A stretch of DNA of 64,000 bases from an uncultured Eubacteriales bacterium (GTDB lineage: Bacteria; Bacillota; Clostridia; Peptostreptococcales; Anaerovoracaceae). The translations under genes and the position numbers were made by a program. The stretch lies in contig ONRQ01000017.1 of the NCBI GenBank assembly GCA_900320285.1, positions 1 through 64,000 of the forward strand. Direction: 5' to 3'. Below are positions 26,694 to 35,173 of the stretch, one piece after another; the first letter of the stretch is position 1, and each line of letters starts with the position of its first letter. The notes beneath the pieces were generated by a model that worked only from the letters and a program-made list of their open reading frames with translations, did no database searches and was not told the DNA's origin.

Positions 26694-28494
26694 CGAATCC
26701 GGAAAGAAAAAAAGCAGCTTCGATATAAGACTTGAGAAATACTATGACGAGCTCAAATGGCTCTACATGGAGCTGTATAATGACGAGGAGGCTTTTGAAT
26801 ACTTCCTCAATATGCTGCGCAAAAGCTTCAGAGAGCGCAAATCGTCGCTTCGCAGTGTTGACGCCAGACGCTCGGCTCATCCAGACATGCATCATTCCAA
26901 CAAGATGATGGGTATGATGCTTTATACGGAGAATTTCGCGGGGAACCTGCCGGGGGTCAGAGACAGACTTGACTATCTCAGGGAGTGCGGAGTCAAGTAT
27001 CTTCACCTTATGCCTCTTCTGGACACGCCTGCAGACAGTGCAAGAAGCGACGGCGGATATGCTGTTTCCGATTTCAGAAAAGTAAGATCTGATCTCGGCA
27101 CCATGGAAGATCTTGAAAAACTCACAGGCGACTGCCATAAGAGGGGAATAAGGGTCTGCCTCGACTTCGTGATGAACCATACGAGCGACGAGCATGCATG
27201 GGCAAAGGCTGCAAGGGCCGGCGATCCTGAGGCTCAGAGCAGATACTTCTTCTACGATAACTGGGACATCCCAAGGCAGTACGAGGAGACAATGCCGCAG
27301 GTGTTCCCTGAGACAGCTCCGGGCAATTTCACGTACTTCGAAGACATCGGAAAGATAGTCATGACGACTTTCTATCCGTTCCAGTGGGATCTCAACTATG
27401 CAAATCCGACAGTATTCAACGACATGACGGAAAACCTGCTCTACCTGGCAAACAGGGGAGTGGATATAGTAAGGCTTGATGCCGTTCCTTATATATGGAA
27501 AGAACTGGGCACTAACTGCCGCAACCTGCCGCAGGTTCACACTCTTGTTCGCATGATGAACATATCCTGCAGGATCGTATGCCCGAGTGTACTGCTCCTT
27601 GGCGAAGTCGTAATGGAACCGAGCAAGGTTCTTCCATACTTCGGTACGGAAGAGAAGCCTGAATGCGATATGCTCTACAACGTCACAACCATGGCTTCCA
27701 TCTGGCACACCATGGCGACGCGTGACGTAAGACTGCTCAGGCATCAGCTGCAGCAGATAGAGAACCTGCCTCCGAACTGCATATTCCAGAATTACCTGAG
27801 ATGCCACGATGACATCGGCTGGGGACTGGATTACGGGTTCCTTTCCCAGTTCGGCATGGGTGAAGCTTCACATAAGAAGTACCTTAATGACTGGTTCACC
27901 GGTAAGTATTACGGAAGCCCTGCAAGAGGAGAGCTCTATAACGACTCAGAATGGCTGCGAGATGCCAGACTTTGCGGCACGACAGCTTCACTCTGCGGAG
28001 TTGAGGCTGCTCTGTATGAGAATAATGAGGAATTGCTGCAGAAGTCTATCGATGCTGTCGTGATGCTGCATGCCTGCATGCTTACACTCAGAGGGATCCC
28101 GGTGTTCTACAGCGGTGATGAGCTGGGAATGCTGAATGACTACGGATACCATGATGATCCGGGCAGATGGGCAGACAGCCGCAACATTCACAGAGGAAAG
28201 ATGGACTGGGAGAAAGCGGAGGAGAGAAAGGATCTTTCCACTCCGACCGGAAAGATATTCCATGAACTGCGCGAGCTCGTAATGATCCGCAGATTCAACG
28301 AGGTATTCCATTCCGATGCGCACGTTTATCCGATAGATACAGGTGACAATAGAGTGCTGGGAATAGCCAGAGATTATAATGGAAAGCGCATGCTGGGACT
28401 GTTTAATTTCTCACCTGATGAAGTGTGGGTAAATTCCTGGGCAGGCGGAAGCATGATGAAGCCATACGGATTCCGCTGGATTCTGGAGAGATAG
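26686..28494 (+). CDS. Amylosucrase-like GH13 enzyme
   Basis: The 602-residue protein resembles amylosucrase (GH13 subfamily 4), which transfers glucose from sucrose to an alpha-1,4-glucan and frees fructose; sucrose hydrolase is the main alternative. The helical N-terminal domain is followed by the barrel with SDGGYAVSDFRKV, FVMNHTSDEHAWA and FQWDLNYANP. The likely nucleophile is Asp in VDIVRLDAVPYIWK, the acid/base is Glu in LLGEVV, and the third acid is in RCHDDIGW. The ATG lies inside the end of scrK. It has no signal peptide. A truncated near-identical copy sits at 49691-50179. If active, it would store imported sucrose as glucan without spending ATP. Confidence 0.85.
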   Translation: MSNESGKKKSSFDIRLEKYYDELKWLYMELYNDEEAFEYFLNMLRKSFRERKSSLRSVDARRSAHPDMHHSNKMMGMMLYTENFAGNLPGVRDRLDYLRECGVKYLHLMPLLDTPADSARSDGGYAVSDFRKVRSDLGTMEDLEKLTGDCHKRGIRVCLDFVMNHTSDEHAWAKAARAGDPEAQSRYFFYDNWDIPRQYEETMPQVFPETAPGNFTYFEDIGKIVMTTFYPFQWDLNYANPTVFNDMTENLLYLANRGVDIVRLDAVPYIWKELGTNCRNLPQVHTLVRMMNISCRIVCPSVLLLGEVVMEPSKVLPYFGTEEKPECDMLYNVTTMASIWHTMATRDVRLLRHQLQQIENLPPNCIFQNYLRCHDDIGWGLDYGFLSQFGMGEASHKKYLNDWFTGKYYGSPARGELYNDSEWLRDARLCGTTASLCGVEAALYENNEELLQKSIDAVVMLHACMLTLRGIPVFYSGDELGMLNDYGYHDDPGRWADSRNIHRGKMDWEKAEERKDLSTPTGKIFHELRELVMIRRFNEVFHSDAHVYPIDTGDNRVLGIARDYNGKRMLGLFNFSPDEVWVNSWAGGSMMKPYGFRWILER

Positions 28495-28498
28495 CTTT

Positions 28499-29308
28499 CT
28501 AGCGCCTTGAAATGGCTTTGAACAATTTGATAACAACACTGCTGACAAATGCAATTACAAGCATATACAGCGCAAGACCCGCGGGGATACCCGCGGTTTT
28601 TTGTATGTCGCAAATGACAGGCTGTGGTGAAATGTGGAAAGGATTCAGATAAAACATAGCAGCCCATATATGTGAGACAGACGGATGTGCGGCATGTATT
28701 GCCGGCATTACAGGTTCAACTGCTATATTGATGATAAGCGCTATGATACCAAGGATCATAAAGAGAAATGCCGTGTTGAGCAGGCTTTTATAGCTTGAAT
28801 CTGTGCGGCCGGTCAGGACAACAAACAGGCTTATGAAAAGCAGTATTCCATGCCATATAAACCCGTGAGCAGTAAGAGAAATGTACGTCCTCAGTATGTC
28901 TTCCGGATATATGAGAGTGGCAACGGCACTGACAAAAGTGTATCCGCTCATGAAGGTTATCAGGGTAATACGGGATTTTTCCTTCAGGAATGGCAGGAGT
29001 ATGCAGAGGTACATAGGCACTGAGCAGAGCTGGAAAGGGAAGAACCAGAAGTCGTAGGCTCCGTCATTAACTATGTAAAAAATAAATACCTGCTTGTACA
29101 CTTCAAGAACAACAAGTATCCAGCCTGCTGAAACAAGTATCCTGCGGACATCTTTTTCAGAACCGGCACGGCGCGTGAAAAGAACAGCTGCCAATATTGC
29201 AAGCGCAGCGGCCAGAAGAGATGCAATAATATGAAAACCTCCGAAGAGCTGCGGGGGATCCATCCGCCATGCTGTCATATTCAGAACGTCGATCACCTTG
29301 TTTTCCAT
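28499..29308 (-). CDS. TIGR02206-type (TMEM164-like) integral membrane protein
   Basis: A 269-residue protein with about seven hydrophobic segments, opening MENKVIDVLNMTAWRMDPPQLFGGFHI and containing WFFPFQLCSVPMYL and the late HPSVSHIWAAMFYLNPFH. It matches the YwaF/TIGR02206 family of unknown function. It is convergent with the amylosucrase gene, four bases from its stop. A close paralogue lies at 60162-61001, also at the end of a sugar locus, which suggests a link to that locus rather than chance. The terminator of the plus-strand operon is embedded in its coding sequence. Confidence 0.8.
   Translation of the reverse strand: MENKVIDVLNMTAWRMDPPQLFGGFHIIASLLAAALAILAAVLFTRRAGSEKDVRRILVSAGWILVVLEVYKQVFIFYIVNDGAYDFWFFPFQLCSVPMYLCILLPFLKEKSRITLITFMSGYTFVSAVATLIYPEDILRTYISLTAHGFIWHGILLFISLFVVLTGRTDSSYKSLLNTAFLFMILGIIALIINIAVEPVMPAIHAAHPSVSHIWAAMFYLNPFHISPQPVICDIQKTAGIPAGLALYMLVIAFVSSVVIKLFKAISRR
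28579..28602 (+). terminator. Terminator of the raffinose/sucrose operon inside an antisense gene
   Basis: CCGCGGG at 28579-28585 pairs with CCCGCGG at 28590-28596, followed by six T residues. It lies 85 bases past the amylosucrase stop but within the coding region of the convergent TIGR02206-type gene. Confidence 0.8.
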
Positions 29309-29356
29309 AAAAAAATCATACTCTCCACATTGATCAAAATCAATTGCACTATAGAC

Positions 29357-29385
29357 TTGACGATGCGAGTCTTACGGCTTATTGT
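29357..29385 (+). promoter_or_regulatory. Promoter of the tandem GntR-type regulator genes
   Basis: TTGACG at 29357-29362 and TATTGT at 29380-29385 have a 17-base spacer. The -10 box is embedded in a palindrome (29380-29393), suggesting autoregulation. Confidence 0.65.
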
Positions 29386-29394
29386 TAACAATAT
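29379..29394. promoter_or_regulatory. GTTAAC-centred palindrome over the regulator promoter
   Basis: TATTGTTAACAATA at 29380-29393 is a perfect 14-base palindrome covering the -10 box. Similar sites are at 9611-9626 and 53945-53960. It is a good candidate operator for the GntR-type protein encoded just downstream. Confidence 0.5.
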
Positions 29395-29416
29395 ATATAA
29401 AGAAAAAGGGGAAACA

Positions 29417-30136
29417 ATGAGAAAGCGCATACTGTTCAAAGATGAAGAGATCTCACGCGAAATAGAAAGGCGTATCAGGGAAGAGCGCCTGAAGGAATGG
29501 GACAGACTGCCTTCCGAGAGACAGCTGGCAGAAGAGTTTGGTGTGCAGAGAGATACCGTCAGAAGTGCCCTTGAGATACTGATCAAAAAAGGCGTTCTGA
29601 TAAGGAAACCGCGTAAGGGCCATTTTGTGGCGCCAAGAAGGATAGAAATCAACCTCGATCAAATCCGATCCATCATAAGGGAAATAGAGAGAGTCAGAAA
29701 CGATAACAGGTCGATAATGCTGAATCTTGAAATGATAAGCATGAGTGAAAAACTGGCAGAAGTCACACAGTTGCCTGTAGGGACTCTTTGCTATCAGATA
29801 CTTCGCATAAGATATGACAGCAACCGGCCTATGTCGCTCGAGAGGTCATACCTTATAGCGGAGCATGTTCCGGGCATGAGCAGGGAAGACCTGGAACTAG
29901 ATACTCTCGGCTCGCTGATGAAGAACAGATACGGGATTTCTCTTTCAAGCGTACATCACCGGATCACACAGGTATACGCAAACGACATGGAAGCTGAGCT
30001 TCTTAGAGTAAGCAAGGATGAGCCGCTTATCAGATATGATGGAATGATATATGACAGAAAGGACAGACTCATAGAGTATTTTGACAACGTTGTAATGCCT
30101 GATAACATTGAGTTTCACATAAGGGATTTCGCATAA
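29417..30136 (+). CDS. GntR-family (HutC/UTRA type) transcriptional regulator 1
   Basis: This 239-residue regulator starts at ATG 29417 with AAAGGGG upstream; a much longer frame from 29231 would overlap the divergent membrane protein and the promoter. The N-terminal winged helix includes LPSERQLAEEFGVQRDTVRSALEILIKKGVLIRKPRKGHFV, the GntR pattern, and the C-terminal half is a UTRA effector domain ending DNVVMPDNIEFHIRDF. UTRA regulators usually bind sugar phosphates or amino sugars. Its position next to the sucrose locus and the palindrome over its own promoter suggest that it controls itself and perhaps the sugar operons. The ligand is unknown. Confidence 0.9.
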   Translation: MRKRILFKDEEISREIERRIREERLKEWDRLPSERQLAEEFGVQRDTVRSALEILIKKGVLIRKPRKGHFVAPRRIEINLDQIRSIIREIERVRNDNRSIMLNLEMISMSEKLAEVTQLPVGTLCYQILRIRYDSNRPMSLERSYLIAEHVPGMSREDLELDTLGSLMKNRYGISLSSVHHRITQVYANDMEAELLRVSKDEPLIRYDGMIYDRKDRLIEYFDNVVMPDNIEFHIRDFA

Positions 30137-30152
30137 GGGATCATATGCGGAC

Positions 30153-30878
30153 ATGGCAAAGGAAATGAGCATATATAAGCAGATCAGAGAACGGATAATT
30201 GATGAATATGGCCAATGCCTTGACGGAGAAAGGTTGCCGGGAGAAAGGGAGCTTGCGGAGAAGTATTCCGTGAAGCGCTCTTCCATTCAGTATGCCCTCA
30301 GAAAGCTTGCAGACGAAGGTGTGGTATACCGGGTCAGAAGAAGAGGGACCTTTATCCGCAGGAAACACGAACAGGTGATGAACATCAGTGACATTTCGTT
30401 GGAAGAAAATAAAGGTATCTCGGGACTTGTACGCTCATATGGAATTAAGGTCAAAAATGTTGTCCTGGTCAGCGGAACCATCACAGGAAACAGGTTTCTT
30501 GAAGACAAACTGAATCTTCAGGAGGGCGAGCCCGTATTCGCACTCCATCGGGTAAGCTACGGCAGTGAGGAACCTCTTGCTATAGAGTATACCTATGTGC
30601 CTAAAAAAATCTTCCCGGATATTGAAACGTTCGACTTCAGGATGGTATCGCTATATGAATATATGGAGGACAAAGGCCATTTACCTGAAAAGTATGACAA
30701 AAGGCTTCGCGTAGTAAGGTTGTTTCCTAAGGAGGCCAGATATCTGGAACTCCCTGTGGACCATCCGGCATTCAGCTTCGAACTTATAGGGGTCGATTCG
30801 GAACGGCAGCCTGTGGAATACATAGAAAGCTTTGTGCGATGTGACAGAGCGGAGTTCAGCTTCACCACCAGACTTTGA
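30153..30878 (+). CDS. GntR-family (HutC/UTRA type) transcriptional regulator 2
   Basis: This 241-residue second GntR/UTRA regulator begins 16 bases after the first. Its winged helix shows LPGERELAEKYSVKRSSIQYALRKLADEGVVYRVRRRGTF and its UTRA domain ends YIESFVRCDRAEFSF. The two are only moderately alike, so this is not a recent duplication. The start at ATG 30153 lacks a good ribosome site; ATG 30168 is an alternative, and translation is probably coupled to the first gene. Two co-transcribed UTRA regulators could answer to two different sugars or form mixed dimers; this is inference. Confidence 0.88.
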   Translation: MAKEMSIYKQIRERIIDEYGQCLDGERLPGERELAEKYSVKRSSIQYALRKLADEGVVYRVRRRGTFIRRKHEQVMNISDISLEENKGISGLVRSYGIKVKNVVLVSGTITGNRFLEDKLNLQEGEPVFALHRVSYGSEEPLAIEYTYVPKKIFPDIETFDFRMVSLYEYMEDKGHLPEKYDKRLRVVRLFPKEARYLELPVDHPAFSFELIGVDSERQPVEYIESFVRCDRAEFSFTTRL

Positions 30879-31068
30879 TGCTGTCTGCAGCACACAATAA
30901 CAGCAGCCTGGTATACTGAAACATTTCACACAAAACGCTGCAAACAGGGAAGTTTTATACATAGACAGATTATGTGGTATAGAAAAAATGTACAGGTGGT
31001 CTGCTTTTTCTTTTCTGTCAGTTCTTTATATAAGAGTAAACATAAATATAATTATTTGAGAGATCATA

Positions 31069-31211
31069 GGGTTTCCCACAATAATGTTGCCGCATTTCGG
31101 TGCTCCCTCTCCATACATCGAGCGTGAAACCCGAAAGATCTCTATATGAAAGGTGAAAAACAGAATCTTTCGAAGGGCATGGGCTGCGGTGAAAACCGCA
31201 GCTTTTGTTTC
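31069..31211 (+). ncRNA. Candidate structured RNA upstream of hydF
   Basis: This lies in the 409-base gap between the regulators and hydF. GGGTTTC at 31069-31075 pairs with GAAACCC at 31126-31132, enclosing about 50 bases. CGAAAGAT at 31132-31139 pairs with ATCTTTCG at 31165-31172, and a strong terminator ends the unit at 31183-31211. Nested stems closing on an intrinsic terminator are typical of a riboswitch or a small RNA. I could not match it to a known class. The rest of the gap shows only AT-rich sequence. Confidence 0.45.
31183..31211 (+). terminator. Intrinsic terminator upstream of hydF
   Basis: GCTGCGGT at 31183-31190 pairs perfectly with ACCGCAGC at 31195-31202 around GAAA, followed by TTTTGTTTC. 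It lies 77 bases before the hydF start. Confidence 0.85.
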
Positions 31212-31287
31212 TTGATAAGTTTTCTTCCTGAGGGTAAACTAATCACAGGGAACTGATTCCATATTCATCTGACAGAGAGGATCATAA

Positions 31288-32535
31288 ATGGCAGGAATGA
31301 ATGAGACGCCTTCGGGCGAAAGAATACATATAGGTTTCTTCGGGCGCAGGAATGCAGGTAAATCAAGCGTGGTAAATGCCGTAACAGGGCAGGACCTCGC
31401 TGTTGTCTCTGAAGTAAAGGGCACAACTACTGATCCTGTTACGAAATCAATGGAGATACTCCCGCTTGGGCCGGTAGTTATAATCGACACTCCCGGATTT
31501 GACGACGAGGGTAGTCTGGGAGAGCTCCGCGTTCAGAGAACACGGAAGATACTGGAGAAAACAGACATAGCGGTGCTTGTCGTTGATACTACAGAAGGCT
31601 TTCGCAGGGTAGACGAAGAACTGGTCGGACTGTTCAGGGAGAGAGGGATCCCGTGTCTTATAGCGCTCAACAAAAGCGACATACCGGAGGACACGGAAGA
31701 CCATGAAGTTGACGAAGAGACAGCCGGCCTGATGCAGCGGATAGCAAAGAACAGTAACGGCATGATCCACGTCAGCGCGCTTACAGGCGACGGTATAGAT
31801 TCACTCAAGGACAGGATCGCATTGCTGAAGCCTCAGGGTGAAGAAGGACGGCTCGTCGCAGATAAGATAAACCCGGGGGATATGGTCGTTCTGGTGGTGC
31901 CTATCGACAAGGCAGCACCAAAGGGCAGACTTATTCTCCCTCAGCAGCAGACCATCAGGGACATTCTCGATGCGGGGGCTTCAGCGGTGGTAGTGCAGGA
32001 TACAGAACTGGCAGACACTCTGGATAAGCTCGGAACAAAACCATCTCTGGTGATCACAGACAGTCAGGTTTTCGGTAAGGTCGACAGTATTGTTCCGCCT
32101 GATGTGCCGCTGACTTCGTTCTCGATACTGATGGCCCGCTATAAGGGCCTCCTGGACGATGCGGTCAGAGGAGTAGCCGCGATAAATGGTCTGAAAGACG
32201 GAGACAAGGTGCTTATAGCAGAGGGATGCACTCATCACAGGCAGTGCGGAGACATAGGTACCGTCAAGATCCCGAAGTGGCTCCGGGAATTTACAGGGAA
32301 AGATCTCGTTTACGAAACTGCGAGCGGCACTGGGTATCCCGACGATCTGACACCTTATGCACTGGTGGTGCACTGCGGAGGATGCATGCTGAACGAAAGA
32401 GAAGTAAAGCACCGCGCATCCGTAACAACCGCGCAGGGTGTGCCTATCACCAACTACGGTACTATGATCGCATACGTACACGGCATACTTAAACGCAGCC
32501 TCAGCATATTCCCTGAACTGGCTGAAACGCTGTAA
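31288..32535 (+). CDS. hydF: [FeFe]-hydrogenase maturation GTPase HydF
   Basis: This 415-residue scaffold protein is where the 2Fe subcluster of [FeFe]-hydrogenase is assembled before transfer to the enzyme. The N-terminal GTPase has G1 GRRNAGKSSVVNAV near residue 18, G3 DTPGFDDEG and G4 NKSD. The C-terminal iron-sulfur site is formed by CTHHRQCG near residue 314 and HCGGCML near 363, as in HydF. HydE, HydG and the hydrogenase itself are not in this window. AGAGAGG precedes the ATG. It implies a hydrogen-producing or hydrogen-using fermentation. Confidence 0.95.
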   Translation: MAGMNETPSGERIHIGFFGRRNAGKSSVVNAVTGQDLAVVSEVKGTTTDPVTKSMEILPLGPVVIIDTPGFDDEGSLGELRVQRTRKILEKTDIAVLVVDTTEGFRRVDEELVGLFRERGIPCLIALNKSDIPEDTEDHEVDEETAGLMQRIAKNSNGMIHVSALTGDGIDSLKDRIALLKPQGEEGRLVADKINPGDMVVLVVPIDKAAPKGRLILPQQQTIRDILDAGASAVVVQDTELADTLDKLGTKPSLVITDSQVFGKVDSIVPPDVPLTSFSILMARYKGLLDDAVRGVAAINGLKDGDKVLIAEGCTHHRQCGDIGTVKIPKWLREFTGKDLVYETASGTGYPDDLTPYALVVHCGGCMLNEREVKHRASVTTAQGVPITNYGTMIAYVHGILKRSLSIFPELAETL

Positions 32536-32560
32536 AATCAAGGATTAAGAAACTCTTTTA

Positions 32561-32596
32561 GCGGGCATAGTTTCATTGCTATAATGCCCGCTTTGC
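32561..32596 (+). terminator. Probable terminator after hydF
   Basis: GCGGGCAT at 32561-32568 pairs with ATGCCCGC at 32584-32591, followed by TTTGCT. The T-run is short. Confidence 0.65.
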
Positions 32597-32678
32597 TGTA
32601 TATTGAGATAAGAGGAACGACAATTAGTCTTTTTGTGCGCTCAGAAAGGCGCATGAAACTCTTAGAAAGGGATAAGAA

Positions 32679-34340
32679 ATGAGAAAATATAAATGCAAGT
32701 ATGATATTGAATTCCAGGATCTCAAGGAGATCATGGATTTTGTAGCGGATAAGTACGGAAAGAACACCGCGTTCATCTACAAGACTCCTGACAGAAAAAA
32801 CAATGTGGAGATCACATACCGCAAGTTCAGGGATGATATGGATTCCATCGGAGCATATCTGATCAGCAAGGGACTCAAGGGAAAGAAGATAGTTGTTATC
32901 GGACCTAACTCGTATACATGGCTGGCAGCTTATTATGGCATAGTCATCAATGTCGGTGTTGTAGTGCCTCTTGATAAAGGCCTGCCTGAAGAGGAAATCG
33001 TAAATTCGCTGATCAAGTGCAAAGCCGATGCCATCGTCTATGATGAGACTCTTAAAATGGACTTTGAAAAGATCAGCAAAAAGGACGGAGTTACGGCAAA
33101 AGTGCTGATTCCTATGTCGGAGCTTTCGCAGGAAGCACTGGAAGAGCATGCAAAGCTCGTAAAACAGTATAAGCCGGAATTCAAGGTGATCGATAAACAC
33201 GCAGTAGATATTATACTGTTCACTTCGGGCACATCTGCGGATGCAAAGGCGGCTCAGCTGACACAGCGCAATATAGCATCTACTATTGCAGCTATGAGAA
33301 AAGTCGAGCCTATCTACGAAGACGACGTAGAGATGATACTGCTTCCGCTGCACCACGCGTTCGGAAATCAGGGCGTACTGATGTTTATCAGTAACGGAGC
33401 CACAAACGTATTCTGCAGCGGACTCAAATACATTCAGAAGGAGCTCAAGGAATACGGCGTGACTGCATTCTTCTGCGTACCGCTCATCATTGAGTCGATG
33501 ATCAACAAGGTGCTGAAAACAGCTGAAAAAGAGGGCAAACTGCAGAAACTCGAGACCGGCCGAAAGATTTCCAAAGCTTTGATGAAGGTAGGCATCGATG
33601 TAAGACGCAAGCTGTTCAAGGATGTTATAGACGGACTTGGCGGCAAACTGAGATTCCTCATCAGCGGAGCGGCTGCTCTCGATCCAAAGATCCTCGAGTA
33701 TACAACAGACTTCGGTATCCTTACTGTACAGGGATATGGCCTTACTGAAACAGCTCCTACCATCGCTTCAGAAAGCTACTTCTACCGCAGACCTGGTTCA
33801 GTCGGCCACGCCATGCCGGGAGTTGAAGTAAAGATCAATAATCCTGATGAAGACGGCATCGGAGAACTCTTCGCAAGAGGGCCTAACATCATGAAGGGCT
33901 ATCTTGATGATGAAGAAGCAAATAAGGAAGTATTTGTTGACGGATGGTTCAATACAGGCGACCTTGCCAGGATCGACGAGGATGATTATATCTTCCTGAC
34001 AGGACGCAAAAAGAATGTAATAGTTCTGAAGAATGGTAAAAACATTTATCCTGAAGAGATCGAGGGCCTGATCGACAAGATCCCTTATGTCAAGGAAAAT
34101 GTTGTCATGGGTGAGGAAGAAGGAGACGACTACAGGCTGGTAGCGCATGTGGTATATGATCCTGAGGCGGAAGCTCTCATAGGAAAGAGCCCTGAGGAGA
34201 TCCAGGCGATAGCGGATGCCGACATTGAGAAGATCAATGACGAGATGCCTAAATATAAGCGCATCAAGCAGACCTATCTCAGAACAGAAGAATTCGAAAA
34301 GACTACTACACAGAAGATCAAACGCCGCAAGATAAAATAG
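32679..34340 (+). CDS. AMP-dependent acyl-CoA synthetase/ligase
   Basis: This 553-residue ANL-superfamily adenylating enzyme is probably a long-chain fatty-acid--CoA ligase. ATP motif A8-type FTSGTSADAKAAQLTQ is near residue 182, the GYGLTETAPT motif near 350, GWFNTGDLARID near 425, and the C-terminal-domain hinge GRKKNVIVLKNGKNIYPEEIE includes the usual catalytic-region Lys. No membrane anchor is seen. AGAAAGGG precedes the start, and the lipoprotein gene follows after 9 bases, so they form one transcript. The substrate acid cannot be read from sequence. Confidence 0.88.
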   Translation: MRKYKCKYDIEFQDLKEIMDFVADKYGKNTAFIYKTPDRKNNVEITYRKFRDDMDSIGAYLISKGLKGKKIVVIGPNSYTWLAAYYGIVINVGVVVPLDKGLPEEEIVNSLIKCKADAIVYDETLKMDFEKISKKDGVTAKVLIPMSELSQEALEEHAKLVKQYKPEFKVIDKHAVDIILFTSGTSADAKAAQLTQRNIASTIAAMRKVEPIYEDDVEMILLPLHHAFGNQGVLMFISNGATNVFCSGLKYIQKELKEYGVTAFFCVPLIIESMINKVLKTAEKEGKLQKLETGRKISKALMKVGIDVRRKLFKDVIDGLGGKLRFLISGAAALDPKILEYTTDFGILTVQGYGLTETAPTIASESYFYRRPGSVGHAMPGVEVKINNPDEDGIGELFARGPNIMKGYLDDEEANKEVFVDGWFNTGDLARIDEDDYIFLTGRKKNVIVLKNGKNIYPEEIEGLIDKIPYVKENVVMGEEEGDDYRLVAHVVYDPEAEALIGKSPEEIQAIADADIEKINDEMPKYKRIKQTYLRTEEFEKTTTQKIKRRKIK

Positions 34341-34349
34341 GAGGCAGAA

Positions 34350-35018
34350 ATGAAAAAAGGAATCGGACGCTTGGCACTTTTAGCGTTGATGATGGTGATA
34401 GCAGTCACAATGCTCACCGGCTGCGCAAAAAAGCCAGGTCCGGAAGATGCTCAGGCATATGTAAAAGCCGTACTCGATCTCATGTGCACCGGGGATTATG
34501 ATCATTCGGTCAAGCTCGCGGATATTGAGGAGGGCAAGGAGTCTGAGGTACGTGACAATTTTATCAATGAAATGATGTCAGAAGTCAGTGCCCAGTCGAA
34601 CCTGAACGAGGAAGTGACCGCCGCTTTCAGAGACTTTATGATGAATGCGCTCGAGAAGGCAAAATACACTGTCGGTGAAGCTGTAGCTACTGAGGATGAC
34701 GGATTTGATGTAACTGTCTCGGTCGAACCTCTTCAGATATTTACGGGAATCGAGGAAGAACTTAATACAGTACTTGAGGAGAAAGTGGCTTCAGAGCCTG
34801 ATAAGATACTGGCAATGTCTGAGGATGAACAGACAAACTACGTGATGGGGATAGTCATAGAGCTGCTCAACAAGAAGCTCGAAGATCCTAAGTATGATCC
34901 GGCAGAAGAGGTAGTCGTTCACTACGGACCTATGGAAGGACAGAAAGGTGTATACGGCTGTACTGAGGCTGAAGGCGAAAAACTGGGGGCAAAACTGTTC
35001 TCAACAGAAGGCCTGTAA
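34350..35018 (+). CDS. Putative lipoprotein of unknown function
   Basis: This 222-residue secreted lipoprotein has lipobox LTGC (Cys25). The mature part is rich in Glu and Asp and looks helical at first (AQAYVKAVLDLMCTGDYDHS), with a beta segment FDVTVSVEPLQIF in the middle, a pattern like the DUF5105/NTF2-like lipoproteins of Clostridia. No catalytic motif is seen. GGAGGC precedes ATG 34350. It follows the acyl-CoA ligase by 9 bases and is closed by a terminator. Confidence 0.75.
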   Translation: MKKGIGRLALLALMMVIAVTMLTGCAKKPGPEDAQAYVKAVLDLMCTGDYDHSVKLADIEEGKESEVRDNFINEMMSEVSAQSNLNEEVTAAFRDFMMNALEKAKYTVGEAVATEDDGFDVTVSVEPLQIFTGIEEELNTVLEEKVASEPDKILAMSEDEQTNYVMGIVIELLNKKLEDPKYDPAEEVVVHYGPMEGQKGVYGCTEAEGEKLGAKLFSTEGL

Positions 35019-35044
35019 GCGAATAGGAATAACTGATACACTGG

Positions 35045-35083
35045 GCGGGCAGAATAGGTTTTATCTATTTTGCCCGCTCTTTG
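35045..35083 (+). terminator. Intrinsic terminator after the lipoprotein gene
   Basis: GCGGGCAGAATAG at 35045-35057 pairs with CTATTTTGCCCGC at 35065-35077 with one mismatch, followed by TCTTTG. Confidence 0.75.
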
Positions 35084-35173
35084 CGTGATAGTAAAATTTA
35101 TTTGTAGGTTGTGCTTTCAGTTTTACTGCAGGCACATATTTTACGGCGTTTTTATGTAAGGGAGAAAAATATT

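Noticed and set aside
26683..27807. Minus-strand open frame of 374 codons opposite amylosucrase
   Set aside because: The plus strand encodes a clear GH13 enzyme with catalytic residues; the antisense frame shows no family features.
28499..28602. Loss of function of the TIGR02206-type gene because of the embedded terminator
   Set aside because: The reading frame is intact there and the peptide KTAGIPAGL matches the paralogue, so coding capacity is preserved.
31069..31211. Known riboswitch or 6S/SRP RNA upstream of hydF
   Set aside because: None of the signature sequences I know (FMN, TPP, SAM, THF, c-di-GMP, fluoride, SRP, 6S) could be placed; it is kept as an unassigned RNA candidate.
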